64,000 bases of DNA from Rhizopus arrhizus. Lineage: Eukaryota > Mucoromycota > Mucoromycetes > Mucorales > Rhizopodaceae. Within the stretch, counting starts at the first letter, position 1. Each line of letters starts with the position of its first letter. The notes beneath the pieces were generated by a model. The model made no database searches and was not told the origin of the DNA. It worked only from the letters and a program-made list of their open reading frames with translations. The position numbers were made by a program, and so were the translations under genes. The DNA lies in assembly GCA_024220505.1 (NCBI GenBank), contig JAKZZE010000011.1, forward strand, positions 1,736,001 to 1,800,000, given 5' to 3'. Positions 54,302 through 64,000 of this stretch are shown in pieces.

Positions 54302-55314
54302 AATGAGTGTGATCCAGCACTAGCGGAATCAGAGACCAAAGCATCTGACATGACCGTGTCACCACGGAAAGCAGCGCCTGGATCTCTACCACGAGAAGCA
54401 AAAGAGGAAAGGGGAAGCTCAGAAAGAATCTGACTCAAGGAGTCGTCATCGATCCAGCCATGGGAAGAGAAATACTTACCTACTGGGGCGACCAAATGGG
54501 GACGACCAGCACCAAGACGAGAAAGAGCACGACAACAGCGGGAGTAGTGAAGCTCAGCACACTTATCCGCCTTTGCAGATAGGGAGAGGTGCTGAAGCTC
54601 AGGATCAGCCAAGTTGACGGGATCCAGGGGATCAAAACCGTCAACCAACGGAACCTTTGCAGTAGCGAGCAGAGAGATCACCTCTGGCACATACTGAACA
54701 TGGACCAAAAGACCAATAGCCTTGGGGCCAGGGAAACAGACATCGAGGACACGAGACAAGTCCAGACCAAGCAAGCGAAGATTTCTTCGAATCTCAGAGC
54801 GAGTTAACTTACGATTGCGATTGAGATACAAGTATTTAAAACCGCGTGGGGCATCGGGATCAATGGGTTGGAAAGCGCGACTAGCAGCCAATTTGCGCTT
54901 TTTAGATGGAGAACGAACAGCAGGACGAGCAGCAACAGCAGAGTATGTAGCTTGGACAGCAGGCGAAACATTTTGTGCAGCCAAAGAAGTTGGTTTAGCA
55001 GCAGGAACAGAGACAGAAACAGCAGAAGCGACAGAAGGAGAAGAAGATGAAGCCAATTGCGCTTCTAAAGTCGCAATTTTGGATTTTAAAGACGCATTTT
55101 CAGTGCGCAGAGCAGAAAGTTCAGCAATGACACTAGCATGTGTCGAAACTTCTTGTTGTAGTGCAGTAACGGTGTTTAACAAATAGTGTAAAGTTTCTTG
55201 AATATTTGGAATATTGGAAATGTCGACATTTGCAACGCCATCTGTTGAGATGGGTGAAATGTTAAGACCGGGATTAGTTGACATGGGTAATGTCGAAGAT
55301 GTCGAAAATTGCAA
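54298..55314 (-). CDS. LINE 1 ORF1: nucleic-acid-binding-like protein
   Basis: 338 residues, with a possible later start at MSTNPG. A leucine/alanine heptad region (about 35-90: TALQQEV, ELSALRTENASLKSKIATLEAQL) predicts a coiled coil. A basic segment SPSKKRKLAA follows, then a conserved block RKLTRSEIRRNLRLLGLDLSR and FPGPKAIGLLVHVQY, possibly an RRM-like fold. There is no zinc knuckle. ORF1 proteins of LINEs coat the RNA as trimers (family knowledge). The stop TGA is part of ATGA that starts ORF2. The same arrangement occurs in LINE 2. Confidence 0.85.
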   Translation of the reverse strand: MQFSTSSTLPMSTNPGLNISPISTDGVANVDISNIPNIQETLHYLLNTVTALQQEVSTHASVIAELSALRTENASLKSKIATLEAQLASSSSPSVASAVSVSVPAAKPTSLAAQNVSPAVQATYSAVAARPAVRSPSKKRKLAASRAFQPIDPDAPRGFKYLYLNRNRKLTRSEIRRNLRLLGLDLSRVLDVCFPGPKAIGLLVHVQYVPEVISLLATAKVPLVDGFDPLDPVNLADPELQHLSLSAKADKCAELHYSRCCRALSRLGAGRPHLVAPVGKYFSSHGWIDDDSLSQILSELPLSSFASRGRDPGAAFRGDTVMSDALVSDSASAGSHSL

Positions 55315-55447
55315 GAAAAGGAGTTATGAACTTGAAAAAAATATATCTTGTAGAGAACAATTAGGCGAATTTTTTGATAGTAAAACGGTTGATGGATGTA
55401 TAGTATTGGGTGAGATAATCGAGTTCAAAATTGATTACGCGTCGTCT

Positions 55448-55498
55448 ACCTTGTGTAACGGTCGGAAGAGCGAAAGAAAGGTGGTCGCTTAGCTCAGG
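55448..55498 (+). other. 51-bp LINE junction ending in a tRNA 5' half
   Basis: Lies between the 5' end of LINE 1 and the 3' end of LINE 2, and is identical to 61985-62035. The last 16 bases GGTCGCTTAGCTCAGG match a tRNA acceptor strand plus A box. The first 12 equal the 5' end of the tRNA at 18905-18976. It could be a target-site duplication. Confidence 0.7.
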
Positions 55499-56594
55499 TT
55501 AAAGATTTTGTTTTTATTTAATAGGAAGATATTTGCAGGCGACTAAAAAGTCATTATTGCATCTTCAAGTACAAAGAAAAAAGAATAAGGTACAAAAAAA
55601 GGAGCCTGAGAAACAGAAAAACTCCAAAAAAATGATAAAGCAAAAGATCAGATTGACTGCCTACTTCCACAACTTAGCTGACCTACTGTCACAGCCCAAC
55701 GGTAAGGAACTTTGATGGCTTTACTTCCGTGGGGGATCAGCAGGAGACAGACAAAGAAGGGTTTCAGTCAGAGTTACGAGAAGAGCTAGAATACCATAAG
55801 GCACCAGGAGAAGAGTCAATAGGAAGATTCCTATCAGGGCGACAGAGACGTTGGATATGCGAAAGCATCAATAGGAGTGATGACCACCAAGGAGGACAGC
55901 GAGCTGAGCGACCAAGAGGCAACGAGGAAAGAGCAAAGTCAATGGGATAAGACCCAGGAGGACAGCGAGGAAGGTCAGACCAAAGGAAAGACGGGATAAG
56001 ATCGCACTCGAGAAAGTGACGGCGAGAGCGACGATCACGGCCACAAGGACAGTCTTCAGGCTTACCTGGCAGCCAGCCAAGACGCCAACGAACCAAGAGA
56101 GAGCGTTCTGCACGGGTTGCAGGAACGTATAGGATGGGATCAACCACCAGAGCAGGGCGACATGCGCGTAGGAGAACCTGAGTAGTGGAGGTGACGAGAG
56201 AGATGACTTGACGCTCACGATACTGGCGAAAGAAGGTCTTGAGCCGAGCATCGGAGGATGGAGGAGGAGAAGGCAAAGCCAAGAAGAGCGGATTCTTGTC
56301 AAGATGGATCTTGATTCGAGAGACAGGCAGTGTTGATGACAAGAGAGACAGCAGGCAAGATCTAGGAAGAGAGCGGGCACGAAGACAGTAACGAGTGACA
56401 AGCACATCTATGCGATGGCGCATGGATGGCAGTGTTGTAATGTGCTTGATAATAATAGTAGACGAGGTACGATGACCACCAACCAAGAGACGAAGACAGC
56501 GATCTTGTAAGCTTTCAATAGACTTGAGGTCAGTTGCCGTCAGCCGAGATATGGCTAGGCCATACTCAAACTTCGGGCGAACAAAGGTAGCATA

Positions 56595-58253
56595 CAGTAG
56601 GTGGAAAAATGGTCCGGATGTTTTTAAACTATTCACAAATATCGCTATAGCTTTACCAAATCTCAATCAAATTGAATGAAACAAACATTATTTTGAAGAG
56701 AAAACATTACTTTATGTTTAGTAAAAATTTGACATGTCACACAAAAGTTCAAAGAGAGCCACAAAAGATCAAATATTTTAGCAACATCCGGACCATTTTT
56801 CAGGGTGCTCCATAATATCTGCTAGTAGTCCGTATATCCCCCTTTTGCTTGAATAACAGCCTTGATTCTATCTGGCATACTGTCTATATACTTTCTACAA
56901 TCATCTTTTGTAAATCTTGCCTATTGTTCTTCGATTCGATCCCATAGCTCATGTACGCCTTTAGCTCTGGTTTCATACGCACTTAACCTTAGCCTCAGGT
57001 GATGCCAAATGTGTTCAATCGGGTTTAGATCAGGGCTCTGAGCTGGCCAACTGTAAACAGACTTGCTGTCGAAGTTGTTTTCTTCAAACCAAGCTTTTGC
57101 GACCTTCGACGTATGTTTCGGATCGTTATCCTGCTGGAAGTAGATGCTTTTAGGGTCATAATTGTAGTAATTTAGGGTGTCCATTAGCGTTGTGTCCAGT
57201 ATATGTACATAATCCTCTTTCTTCATTGTTCCATCATAGATACAACAAGCATACCCAGAAGCATCGTATGTAATACAGCCCCACATCATAACGCTGCCTC
57301 CTCCTCCTTTTACTGTTAAGTCAAGATGGTGGAATCGAAGCTTATCATCTACTCTCTTCCAGTAGTACTTCACACAGTCTGATCCCCAAACGTTTACCTT
57401 AGTCTCGTCAGAGAATACCATACGACGCCAATCATCTTTTGTCCAATCCTTGTGGGCGTTGGCCCATGCAAGTCGCTTTTTCATATGAATAGCCTTTAAA
57501 AACGGCTTGCGCTTGTTAATACGGGCTTGGAATCCCATCGATTTTAAAAGTTTTAAGCAAGTAGAGTAGCCAATTGCGCATCCAACGTCACATAAATATC
57601 GTTGTACATCCTTCCCCGTCTTTAATTTACCAGTTATGACTGACCGTCTGATGTAGGACTTGGTTGTAGCAGTAATTTCGGACTTACGGTCTGATTTAAG
57701 GGGCCCCATGTTAGGAAACCACCTTCACTTATAGTCGCTGATGGTGCTTTTCTTGACTCCAGGCACTCGTTTTGTGATGGATGAGTAAAAATGACCAGAT
57801 TTGAGTAAGGACTTGATGTTATCTTGTACATCCAAAGGCAAAGAGCGAACCATGTTTGTATGAGACAGTAATAAGAACGAAAGAAGAAGAAGGCACGCTA
57901 AATCAGCAAAAAAATGCAGATATTTATATCTTTTTTTGATTACTAATATGAATCTAATGTATTATTAATTATTTGAAGCAAAAGTGATAGCTTCTGAGTC
58001 ATTAGTATTGAACAACCTGGGTTATTAAAATTCCATAGGGCACCCTGAAAAATGGTCCGGATGTTGCTAAAATATTTGATCTTTTGTGGCTCTCTTTGAA
58101 CTTTTGTGTGACATGTCAAATTTTTACTAAACATAAAGTAATGTTTTCTCTTCAAAATAATGTTTGTTTCGTTCAATTTGATTGAGATTTGGTAAAGCTA
58201 TAGCGATATTTGTGAATAGTTTAAAAACATCCGGACCATTTTTCCACCTACTG
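56595..58253 (-). mobile_element. Tc1-like element F3
   Basis: 1659 bp, TA at 56593-56594 and 58254-58255. Termini carry GTGGAAAAATGGTCCGGATG outer (56601-56620, 58228-58247) and inverted inner copies CATCCGGACCATTTTTCAG (56785-56803, 58045-58063), again ~210-bp units. The transposase has two stops. Confidence 0.93.
56822..57853 (-). pseudogene. Tc1-like DD34E transposase (F3), two stops
   Basis: Frame of 344 codons from ATG 57853 (MVRSLPLDVQDNIKSLL). The first lesion is TGA at 57725-57727 after STISDYK in the first DNA-binding region. The second is TAG at 56921-56923 after RIEEQ, where relatives have Trp. Between them: the second DNA-binding part, MVFSDETKVNVWGSDC with the first Asp, GGGGSVMMWGC, QQDNDPKHTSK with the second Asp and SPDLNPIEHIWHHL with the Glu. 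After the second stop it continues to QAKGGYTDY. The protein is closest in the window to the F6 transposase. Because it is dead, its movement required another copy or predates the stops. Confidence 0.92.
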
Positions 58254-60825
58254 TAGATGCGGGAACAGAGCAGAAGAGAGAAACCTTGACGGTTGACACC
58301 AATCTTATTCAGAATAGCCATGACCTTGAGGACACCAGGAGACCGGAGAGAAACCAAAGAGGAAGCAGAGAGACCAGACTTGACGAAGGGCACTCCAAGA
58401 TATACGAACTCATCTACCAAAGGCAGAGGAGTATCGTACAACTGGAGGCGATCAGAGGAAGACGAGGAAGATGACAATGGTGGGTGGTTGAGCACAGCAC
58501 ATTTTGTTGGGTTCCACCGATAACCCAGAGACAGCGAGTGTTGTTCACAGAGCTTGAGCATCTCTTTGACTGACTTTGCCGAGCCAATGACTGCGACATC
58601 GTCAGCAAAGAGGAGAGAGTTGACTGGGACCATACCAGCATCAGCAGAACCAGAAGAGGGAACCAAATGAGTGGCAGGAGCAGCCACTTGACGAAGGAGA
58701 GAAGGAAGAGTGTTGATGTACACCGAGTACAAGTGAGGACTGAGAACAGAACCTTGCAGGACACCGGTGACAGGAGAAAAAGGAGCGGACGAGTGATTTG
58801 ACACCAAGACAGACACCGAGACATCATCAAAGAGATGGACCAAGAGAGGCAAACAAGAAGAGGAACCAGCACCAGAGCGAGAGAGAGCATCCCAGATAAC
58901 ACGCCGGTCGACAGTATCGTAGGCCGACTTGATATCTAGGAATGCTACCACAGGAAATCGATGAGATCGACGGTAGTACGATTGTATTAGCTCATGTAGA
59001 CACAGAGCCTGATCTAGAGCAGATCGACGAGGACGGAAACCACCTTGAGCGAGGTCAAGAGGAGGAGAGACAGAGGACAACCATGGAGAGAGCGACAGCT
59101 CAAGTAGCTTGCGGAATACAGATGTGAGTGAGATTGGACGGTAGTTTGAGGGAAGTGATGAATCACCTTTCTTGAAGATAGGATAGACTTGAGCATGTCG
59201 CCAGAGAGAAGGAACATAGGACCATTGCCAGCAAAGTGTAAAGAACCATGAAAGAATGAATGACAGGTCAGTACTGATCGGCTTGAGCATCTCGGCCTTG
59301 ATGTGATCAGCACCAGGAGCTTTGCGCGTAGGCAGTTGACCGATAAGTGAAGCCAATGTTGCAGGCGAGAATATTGAAGTGTTGAAATGAGTGGAATGAG
59401 TTGTAGACAAAGAAGTATGAGTAGCAGCACCAGGGGAGACAACCAAAGGAGACGAACCAGGAGGACCAAAGGGCAAACCAAGAGAAGACGGATCAGGAGG
59501 AGCAGGCGGACGGACAGATGGAAGCAAGTGACCATCATAGACAGAAGCCAAGTGACGAGCCATTACTTCCACTGCCGTAGCCGGACCATCAGGATGAGTG
59601 TAAGAGCATGATGTGAGATGACGACGTTTAAGCTGCTTTACTTTGGATATGGCTTTCGTAAAGTCAGACTCAAGGGACTTGCAAAATGCTTGCCAAGAGA
59701 GACGTTTGGCATTGGCAACAGCTTGACGGAAAGAACCATTTGCTTGTTGATGTTGATGCCACCAATAGACTTTGTCAATGCCAAAGGCACGACGCCATCT
59801 ACGGTAGCACCTGTTGCGGAAGTCAGCAGCATCTTGCAGTTGTTGTGTCCAGTACTTTTTCCAATGGGATGGACGAGGTGGACGATCACCGACAGAAGAG
59901 TCAAGAGAACGATAGATTATGTTGTTGAGCGACGCGTTGAGGTCGTCAATAGGCGGACGTGAAGAAGGAGGGTGTTGAACCAACCTTTTCAGTTGAGAGA
60001 GCAAAGGAGCAGAAAACGAACGAAATGTATCTTGATACAGTTGACATGGATCAGGTTCACCAAGGCGAGACAAGTTCCATAGTCGACGAGGATGTAGTGT
60101 TGTATCAGATGTATCAGACATTGACTCAGAGGCACTTGACTGAGCAAAAGAAAATGACAGCGTAAGTAGACGATGGTCAGAACCAAGAGACAAGTCAGAC
60201 GCGATGTCAAGGCGAGGAGACATCAATGACGCGTTTGTTAGAAACATGTCAATGATGCTACTCATCTCTCGATCATCACGAAACCCGACCCAGGTAGGAA
60301 TACCATGAGCCAGTGGGCCGTTCAGAACGGTCAAGGAGCGATCAGCAAGCCAGCGAGCCATAGCAGCACCACGAGGAGAGACCAATGCATCACCAGTGAG
60401 GTCACCAAGACGAGCATTAAAGTCGCCACAAATGAAAGAATTGGGTAAGGAGGGGATGAAGGAAAGTACATTTACAAATTCAGAGTTGGAAAGAGGAGGA
60501 GGAACATACAAACAATGAATGCGAAACGGTCCGACCTTCAACGAAAGGGTATACCGATTCGCTGAAGGAAGTTGAGAGACAGGAAAGGGACAAGAAGGAG
60601 AGACCAGAGCAGTAACACCCATCGAACCACGGTTGGCCGAAGGTACAGGAACACCATACACATGATACTGCATCCAGTCAGTAGGAAGAAGAGAAGGGGA
60701 AAGAAGCCAAGTCTCGGTGATGAAAAGGAGAGTAGAGGAGAGACAATGAGACAAGACCTCATGAACGGTCGTGGTCCGAAGACCATTCGCGTTCCAAAGG
60801 CTTATAGAAAGGTGTTGGACCTCAC

Positions 60826-61863
60826 TCATAATGAGTGTGATCCAGCACTAGCGGAATCAGAGACCAAAGCATCTGACATGACCGTGTCACCACGGAAAGC
60901 AGCGCCTGGGTCACGACCACGAGAAGCAAAAGAGGAAGGGGGAAGGGAAGACAGAATCTGACTCAAAGAGTCGTCATCAAGCCAACCCTTGGAAGAAAAG
61001 TACTTACCTATGGGACCCACCAGGTGAGCACGGCCAGTACCAAGACGAGAGAGAGCACGGGAGCAGCGAGTGAACTGAAGCTCAGCACATTCATTAGCCT
61101 TGTCAGCCGATGAGAGATGCTGGAGCTCAGGATCCGCCAAGTTGATAGGATCCAAAGGATCAAAACCATCTACCAACGGAACCTTGGCAGCAGATAGAAG
61201 AGAGATCACCTCTTCTTTGTAAAGAACATGAATCAGGAGACCAATTGCCTTTGGGCCAGGGAAGCAGATGTCCAAGGCACGGGAAAGATCAAGACCAAGT
61301 AAACGCAGGTTGCGTCTAATTTCAGCACGGGACAGCTTGCGGTTTCTATGCAGGTACAGGTATTCAAAACCACGAGGAGCAGAAGGGTCAACTGGTTGGA
61401 ATGGACGACTAGCAGCAAGCTTTCGCTTCTTGCTAGGTGGGCGACGGGTGGTAGTAGTAGTAGTAGCAGCAGCCTTGGCAGCAATAGCACTATAGGTTGC
61501 ATTATTCGTTTGTGGTGCATCTTGGGGCGCACGTATGGATGCCGGGTCGGAAGCCAAAGAGGAGAAAGCGGAAGAACTGTTGACGTCAGCGCCAGCGGAG
61601 AGTTGGGATTCAAGTGAGGCGATTTTCGCCTTCAAAGTAGCGTTTTCACTGCGTAAAGCAGTCAGTTCAGCAAACAAGTCATCGTGTGTTGAAACACGTT
61701 GCTGGAGTGTTTCAAAGTTGTGCAATAAATATTGCAAAGCTTGTTGCATGTCAGAAGGGTTTGGAATGTTGACATTTGCAACTCCATCTTGCGAGATGAG
61801 CGAAATGGGGGAGCCAGATTGTTGAGACATGGGAAATGTCGAAAATTGTGAAAAATAAATCAA
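60826..61863 (-). CDS. LINE 2 ORF1: nucleic-acid-binding-like protein
   Basis: 345 residues, or ~334 from the second Met (MSQQSG), which matches the LINE 1 MSTN start. A coiled-coil-like heptad region (YLLHNFETLQQRV, ALRSENATLKAKIASLESQL) is followed by a basic PPSKKRKLAA. The conserved RKLSRAEIRRNLRLLGLDLSR and FPGPKAIGLLIHVLY block comes next, and the same C-terminal end SDSASAGSHSL as LINE 1 despite divergence in the N-terminal third. The stop overlaps the ORF2 ATG as ATGA. It is intact. Confidence 0.85.
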   Translation of the reverse strand: MIYFSQFSTFPMSQQSGSPISLISQDGVANVNIPNPSDMQQALQYLLHNFETLQQRVSTHDDLFAELTALRSENATLKAKIASLESQLSAGADVNSSSAFSSLASDPASIRAPQDAPQTNNATYSAIAAKAAATTTTTTRRPPSKKRKLAASRPFQPVDPSAPRGFEYLYLHRNRKLSRAEIRRNLRLLGLDLSRALDICFPGPKAIGLLIHVLYKEEVISLLSAAKVPLVDGFDPLDPINLADPELQHLSSADKANECAELQFTRCSRALSRLGTGRAHLVGPIGKYFSSKGWLDDDSLSQILSSLPPSSFASRGRDPGAAFRGDTVMSDALVSDSASAGSHSL

Positions 61864-61984
61864 TCGAGTTGAAAAAAATACAGTTTGTAGAGAAAAATAC
61901 GACGATTATTTTGGTGTTAAAACGGTGGATGGATGTATCGTATTCGCAGAGATATTTGAGTTCAAATTTGATTACGCGTACTAT

Positions 61985-62035
61985 ACCTTGTGTAACGGTC
62001 GGAAGAGCGAAAGAAAGGTGGTCGCTTAGCTCAGG
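61985..62035 (+). other. Second 51-bp LINE junction ending in a tRNA 5' half
   Basis: Identical to 55448-55498, between the 5' end of LINE 2 and the 3' end of LINE 3. GGTCGCTTAGCTCAGG lies at 62020-62035. Confidence 0.7.
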
Positions 62036-64000
62036 TTAAAGATTTTGTTTTTATTTAATAGGAAGATATTTGCAGGCGACTAAAAAGTCATTGTTGCATC
62101 TTCAAGTACAAAAAAAAAGAGAATAAGATACAAAAAAAGGAGCCTGAGAAACAGAAAAACTCCAAAAAAAAGATAGAGAAAAAAGATGAGATTGACTGCC
62201 TACTTCCACAACTTAGCTGACCTACTGTCACAGCCCAACGGTAAGGAACTTTGATGGCTTTACTTCCGTGGGGGATCAGCAGGAGACAGACAAAGAAGGG
62301 TTTCAGTCAGGGTGACGAGAAGAACTTGAATACCAAGAGGCACCAGGAGAAGAGTCAATAGCATAGAAGCTATCAGGACGGCAGAGGCGTTGGATGTGCC
62401 AGAGCATTAACAGAAGAGAAGACCACCAAGGAGGACAGCGAGCTGAGCGACCAAGAGGCAACGAGGAAAGAGCAAAGTCAATGGGATAAGACCCAGGAGG
62501 ACAGCGAGGCAGATCAGACCAGAGGAATGATGGTATAAGGTCGCACTCTAGAAAGTGACGACGAGAGCGACGATCACGTCCACAAGGACAGTCTTCAGGC
62601 TTACCTGGCAGCCAGCCAAGACGCCAACGAACCAAGAGAGAGCGTTCTGCACGAGTAGCAGGAACGTATAAGATGGGATCAACCACCAGAGCAGGGCGAC
62701 ATGCGCGTAAGAGAACCTGGGCAGTGGAGGTGACGAGAGAGATGACTTGACGCTCACGATACTGGCGGAAGAAGGACTTGAGCCGAGCATCGGAGGACGG
62801 AGGAGGAGAAGGCAAAGCCAAGAAAAGCGGATTCTTTTGAAGATGAACCTTGATGCGAGATACTGGAAGCGTTGACGATAGCAGAGACAGCAGGCAAGAA
62901 CCAGGAAGAGAACGAGCACGTAGACAGTAGCGAGTGATAAGCACATCTATGCGGTGGCGCATAGATGGCAGTGTTGTAATGTGCTTGATAATAGTAGTCG
63001 ACGAGGTACGATGGCCACCAACCAAGAGACGGAGACAGCGATCTTGTAAGCTTTCAATAGACTTGAGATCAGTTGCCGTCAGCCGAGATATGGCTAGGCC
63101 ATACTCAAACTTCGGGCGAACAAAGGTGGCATAGATGCGTGAGCAGAGCAAAAGAGAGAAACCTTGACGATTGACACCAATCTTGTTCAGGATAGCCATA
63201 ACCTTGATGACACCAGGAGACCGGAGAGAAACCAAAGAAGGAGCAGAGAGACCAGACTTGACGAAGGGCACTCCAAGATATACGAACTCATCCACCAAAG
63301 GCAGAGGAGTACCGTACAACTGGAGGCGATCAGAGGAAGACGAAGAAGATGACAATGGTGGATGGTTGAGCACCGCACATTTTGTTGGGTTCCATCGATA
63401 ACCCAGAGACAGTGAATGTTCTTCACATAGCTTGAGCATCTCTTTGACTGACTTTGCCGAGCCAATGACTGCGACATCGTCAGCAAAGAGGAGAGAGTTG
63501 ACTGGGACCATACCAGCATCAGCAGAACCAGAAGAGGGAACCAAATGAGTGGCAGGAGCAGCCACTTGACGAAGTAAGGAGGGTAGAGTGTTGATGTACA
63601 CCGAGTACAAGTGAGGACTGAGAACAGAACCTTGCAAGACACCGGTGACAGGAGAAAAAGGAGTGGACGAGTGATTGGACACCAAGACAGACACCGAGAC
63701 ATCATCAAACAGATGGACCAAGAGAGACAGGAACGGACTTGACGCACCAGAGCGAGAGAGAGCATCCCAGATAACACGCCGGTCGACAGTATCGTAGGCC
63801 GACTTGATATCCAGGAATGCAACCACAGGAAAACGATGTGAGCGACGATAATAGGACTGCATCAGCTCATGAAGACATAAGGCTTGATCAAGAGCTGAGC
63901 GACGAGGACGGAAACCACCTTGAGCGAGGTCAAGGGGAGGAGAGACAGAGGACAACCATGGAGAGAGCGACAGCTCAAGTAGCTTGCGGAATATAGATGT
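62036..64000 (-). mobile_element. LINE copy 3, continues beyond the window
   Basis: 3' end at 62036 with the same A-rich terminus as LINE 2, ~265 bp of 3' untranslated region, then ORF2 running off the right edge. Same orientation as LINEs 1 and 2. Confidence 0.9.
62303..64000 (-). CDS. LINE 3 ORF2, C-terminal half (partial)
   Basis: About 565 codons are visible. The frame is open to the window edge (TSIFRKLLELSLSPW). It covers the reverse transcriptase from GGFRPRRSALDQAL through LDIKSAYDTVDRR, GVLQGSVLSPHL and LLFADDVAVIG, the thumb and connection region, and the C-terminal finger CPCGRDRRSRRHFLEC, ending SSSRHPD. No stop is seen in the visible part. The N-terminal endonuclease must lie beyond the edge. 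It is very similar to LINE 2 at the C-terminus, so the array members are recent relatives. Confidence 0.9.
   Translation of the reverse strand, partial: TSIFRKLLELSLSPWLSSVSPPLDLAQGGFRPRRSALDQALCLHELMQSYYRRSHRFPVVAFLDIKSAYDTVDRRVIWDALSRSGASSPFLSLLVHLFDDVSVSVLVSNHSSTPFSPVTGVLQGSVLSPHLYSVYINTLPSLLRQVAAPATHLVPSSGSADAGMVPVNSLLFADDVAVIGSAKSVKEMLKLCEEHSLSLGYRWNPTKCAVLNHPPLSSSSSSSDRLQLYGTPLPLVDEFVYLGVPFVKSGLSAPSLVSLRSPGVIKVMAILNKIGVNRQGFSLLLCSRIYATFVRPKFEYGLAISRLTATDLKSIESLQDRCLRLLVGGHRTSSTTIIKHITTLPSMRHRIDVLITRYCLRARSLPGSCLLSLLSSTLPVSRIKVHLQKNPLFLALPSPPPSSDARLKSFFRQYRERQVISLVTSTAQVLLRACRPALVVDPILYVPATRAERSLLVRWRLGWLPGKPEDCPCGRDRRSRRHFLECDLIPSFLWSDLPRCPPGSYPIDFALSSLPLGRSARCPPWWSSLLLMLWHIQRLCRPDSFYAIDSSPGASWYSSSSRHPD

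Larger units (their letters stand above)
50951..55447 (-). mobile_element. LINE copy 1 (APE-type non-LTR retrotransposon)
   Basis: Two-ORF LINE on the minus strand, first of a head-to-tail array. Its 3' end is cut by Plavaka B at 50950, removing the last few codons of ORF2 and the 3' untranslated region. The 5' end lies near the start of the 51-bp junction at 55448. Confidence 0.92.
55764..60829 (-). pseudogene. LINE 2 ORF2 interrupted by Tc1 element F3
   Basis: Same domains as LINE 1 ORF2: endonuclease (TETW, GDFNA, SDHR), reverse transcriptase with FADD, and a C-terminal CPCG...HFLEC finger, ending SSSRNSD. F3 is inserted at a TA inside CSRIYATFVRPKFEYG, between 58256 and 56594. Without it the frame is 1134 residues with no stop, so this is the only lesion seen. 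Upstream of the insertion the chimeric frame reads a few dozen codons into the F3 terminus. The region before the RT (THSTHFNTSIFSP) is longer than in LINE 1. Confidence 0.92.
55499..61984 (-). mobile_element. LINE copy 2, split by Tc1 element F3
   Basis: Complete LINE on the minus strand with ORF1, ORF2 and a 3' end finishing in A-rich AAATAAAAACAAAATCTTTAA at 55499. Tc1 element F3 occupies 56595-58253 within ORF2. Its ends are defined by the two identical 51-bp junctions. Confidence 0.9.

Noticed and set aside
51408..55186. Several plus-strand open frames across the LINEs
   Set aside because: Antisense shadows of LINE ORF1 and ORF2, with biased composition from the Ser/Leu-rich coding strand.
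55214..55950. Short plus-strand frames between LINEs 1 and 2
   Set aside because: Lie over the LINE 5' and 3' untranslated regions and the junction, and are not conserved in frame at 61.8-62.3 kb.

Overview
This is a eukaryotic, almost entirely transposon-derived region, most likely from an early-diverging fungus (Mucoromycota/Mucorales-like; this is inference). The reasons are AT-rich DNA with short 50-60 bp GT-AG introns, chromodomain-bearing Ty3/gypsy elements, CACTA-like Plavaka elements (a largely fungal group), many Tc1-like elements and APE-type LINEs. I see no convincing host protein gene. The only likely host gene is one tRNA (18905-18976, minus strand). Layout: 1-1.1 kb is a Tc1-like transposase with one stop codon. 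1.5-8.0 kb is a complete Ty3/gypsy retrotransposon with identical 652-bp LTRs and a 5-bp target duplication. 8.3-10.2 kb is a broken Tc1-like element abutting the 3' end and LTR of a second gypsy family. 10.2-12 kb is an intron-containing Merlin (IS1595-like) transposase gene. 12.1-16.4 kb is a non-autonomous mariner copy (family A) split by a 2.7-kb internally deleted Plavaka element. 16.4-17.1 kb is a LINE fragment. 17.1-18.9 kb is AT-rich degenerate repeat, followed by the tRNA. 19.0-29.7 kb is a full-length but inactivated Plavaka element (copy A) carrying two later mariner insertions. 29.7-34.1 kb is a four-level nest: Plavaka fragment, then Tc1 F4, then Tc1 F5, then mariner A3. 34.8-41.7 kb is the second gypsy element, frameshifted and hit by an intact Tc1 element (F2). 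42.1-43.6 kb is mariner A4, truncated at Plavaka copy B (43.6-50.95 kb), which has two apparently intact convergent genes. 51-64 kb is a head-to-tail array of three LINEs, all on the minus strand, the middle one split by a Tc1 element (F3). How the parts relate: autonomous-looking elements (gypsy 1, Tc1 F1 and F2, Plavaka B, LINE 1 except for its extreme 3' end) sit among dead or non-autonomous relatives. Many insertions have precise duplications (TA for Tc1/mariner, AAT for mini-Plavaka, ATGTG for gypsy 1), so relative ages can be read from the nesting. Main novel points: (i) five or six sequence-unrelated Tc1 families share one end design, about 210-bp termini with the same ~18-bp motif at the outer and inner ends in inverted orientation and a common TCATNNGAAAG motif between; (ii) the LINE array has an identical 51-bp junction ending in a tRNA 5' half (acceptor plus A box), suggesting insertion into tRNA genes; (iii) Plavaka carries a conserved four-exon second gene of unknown function; (iv) both gypsy families lack a TGG primer-binding site and show possible self-priming complementarity.
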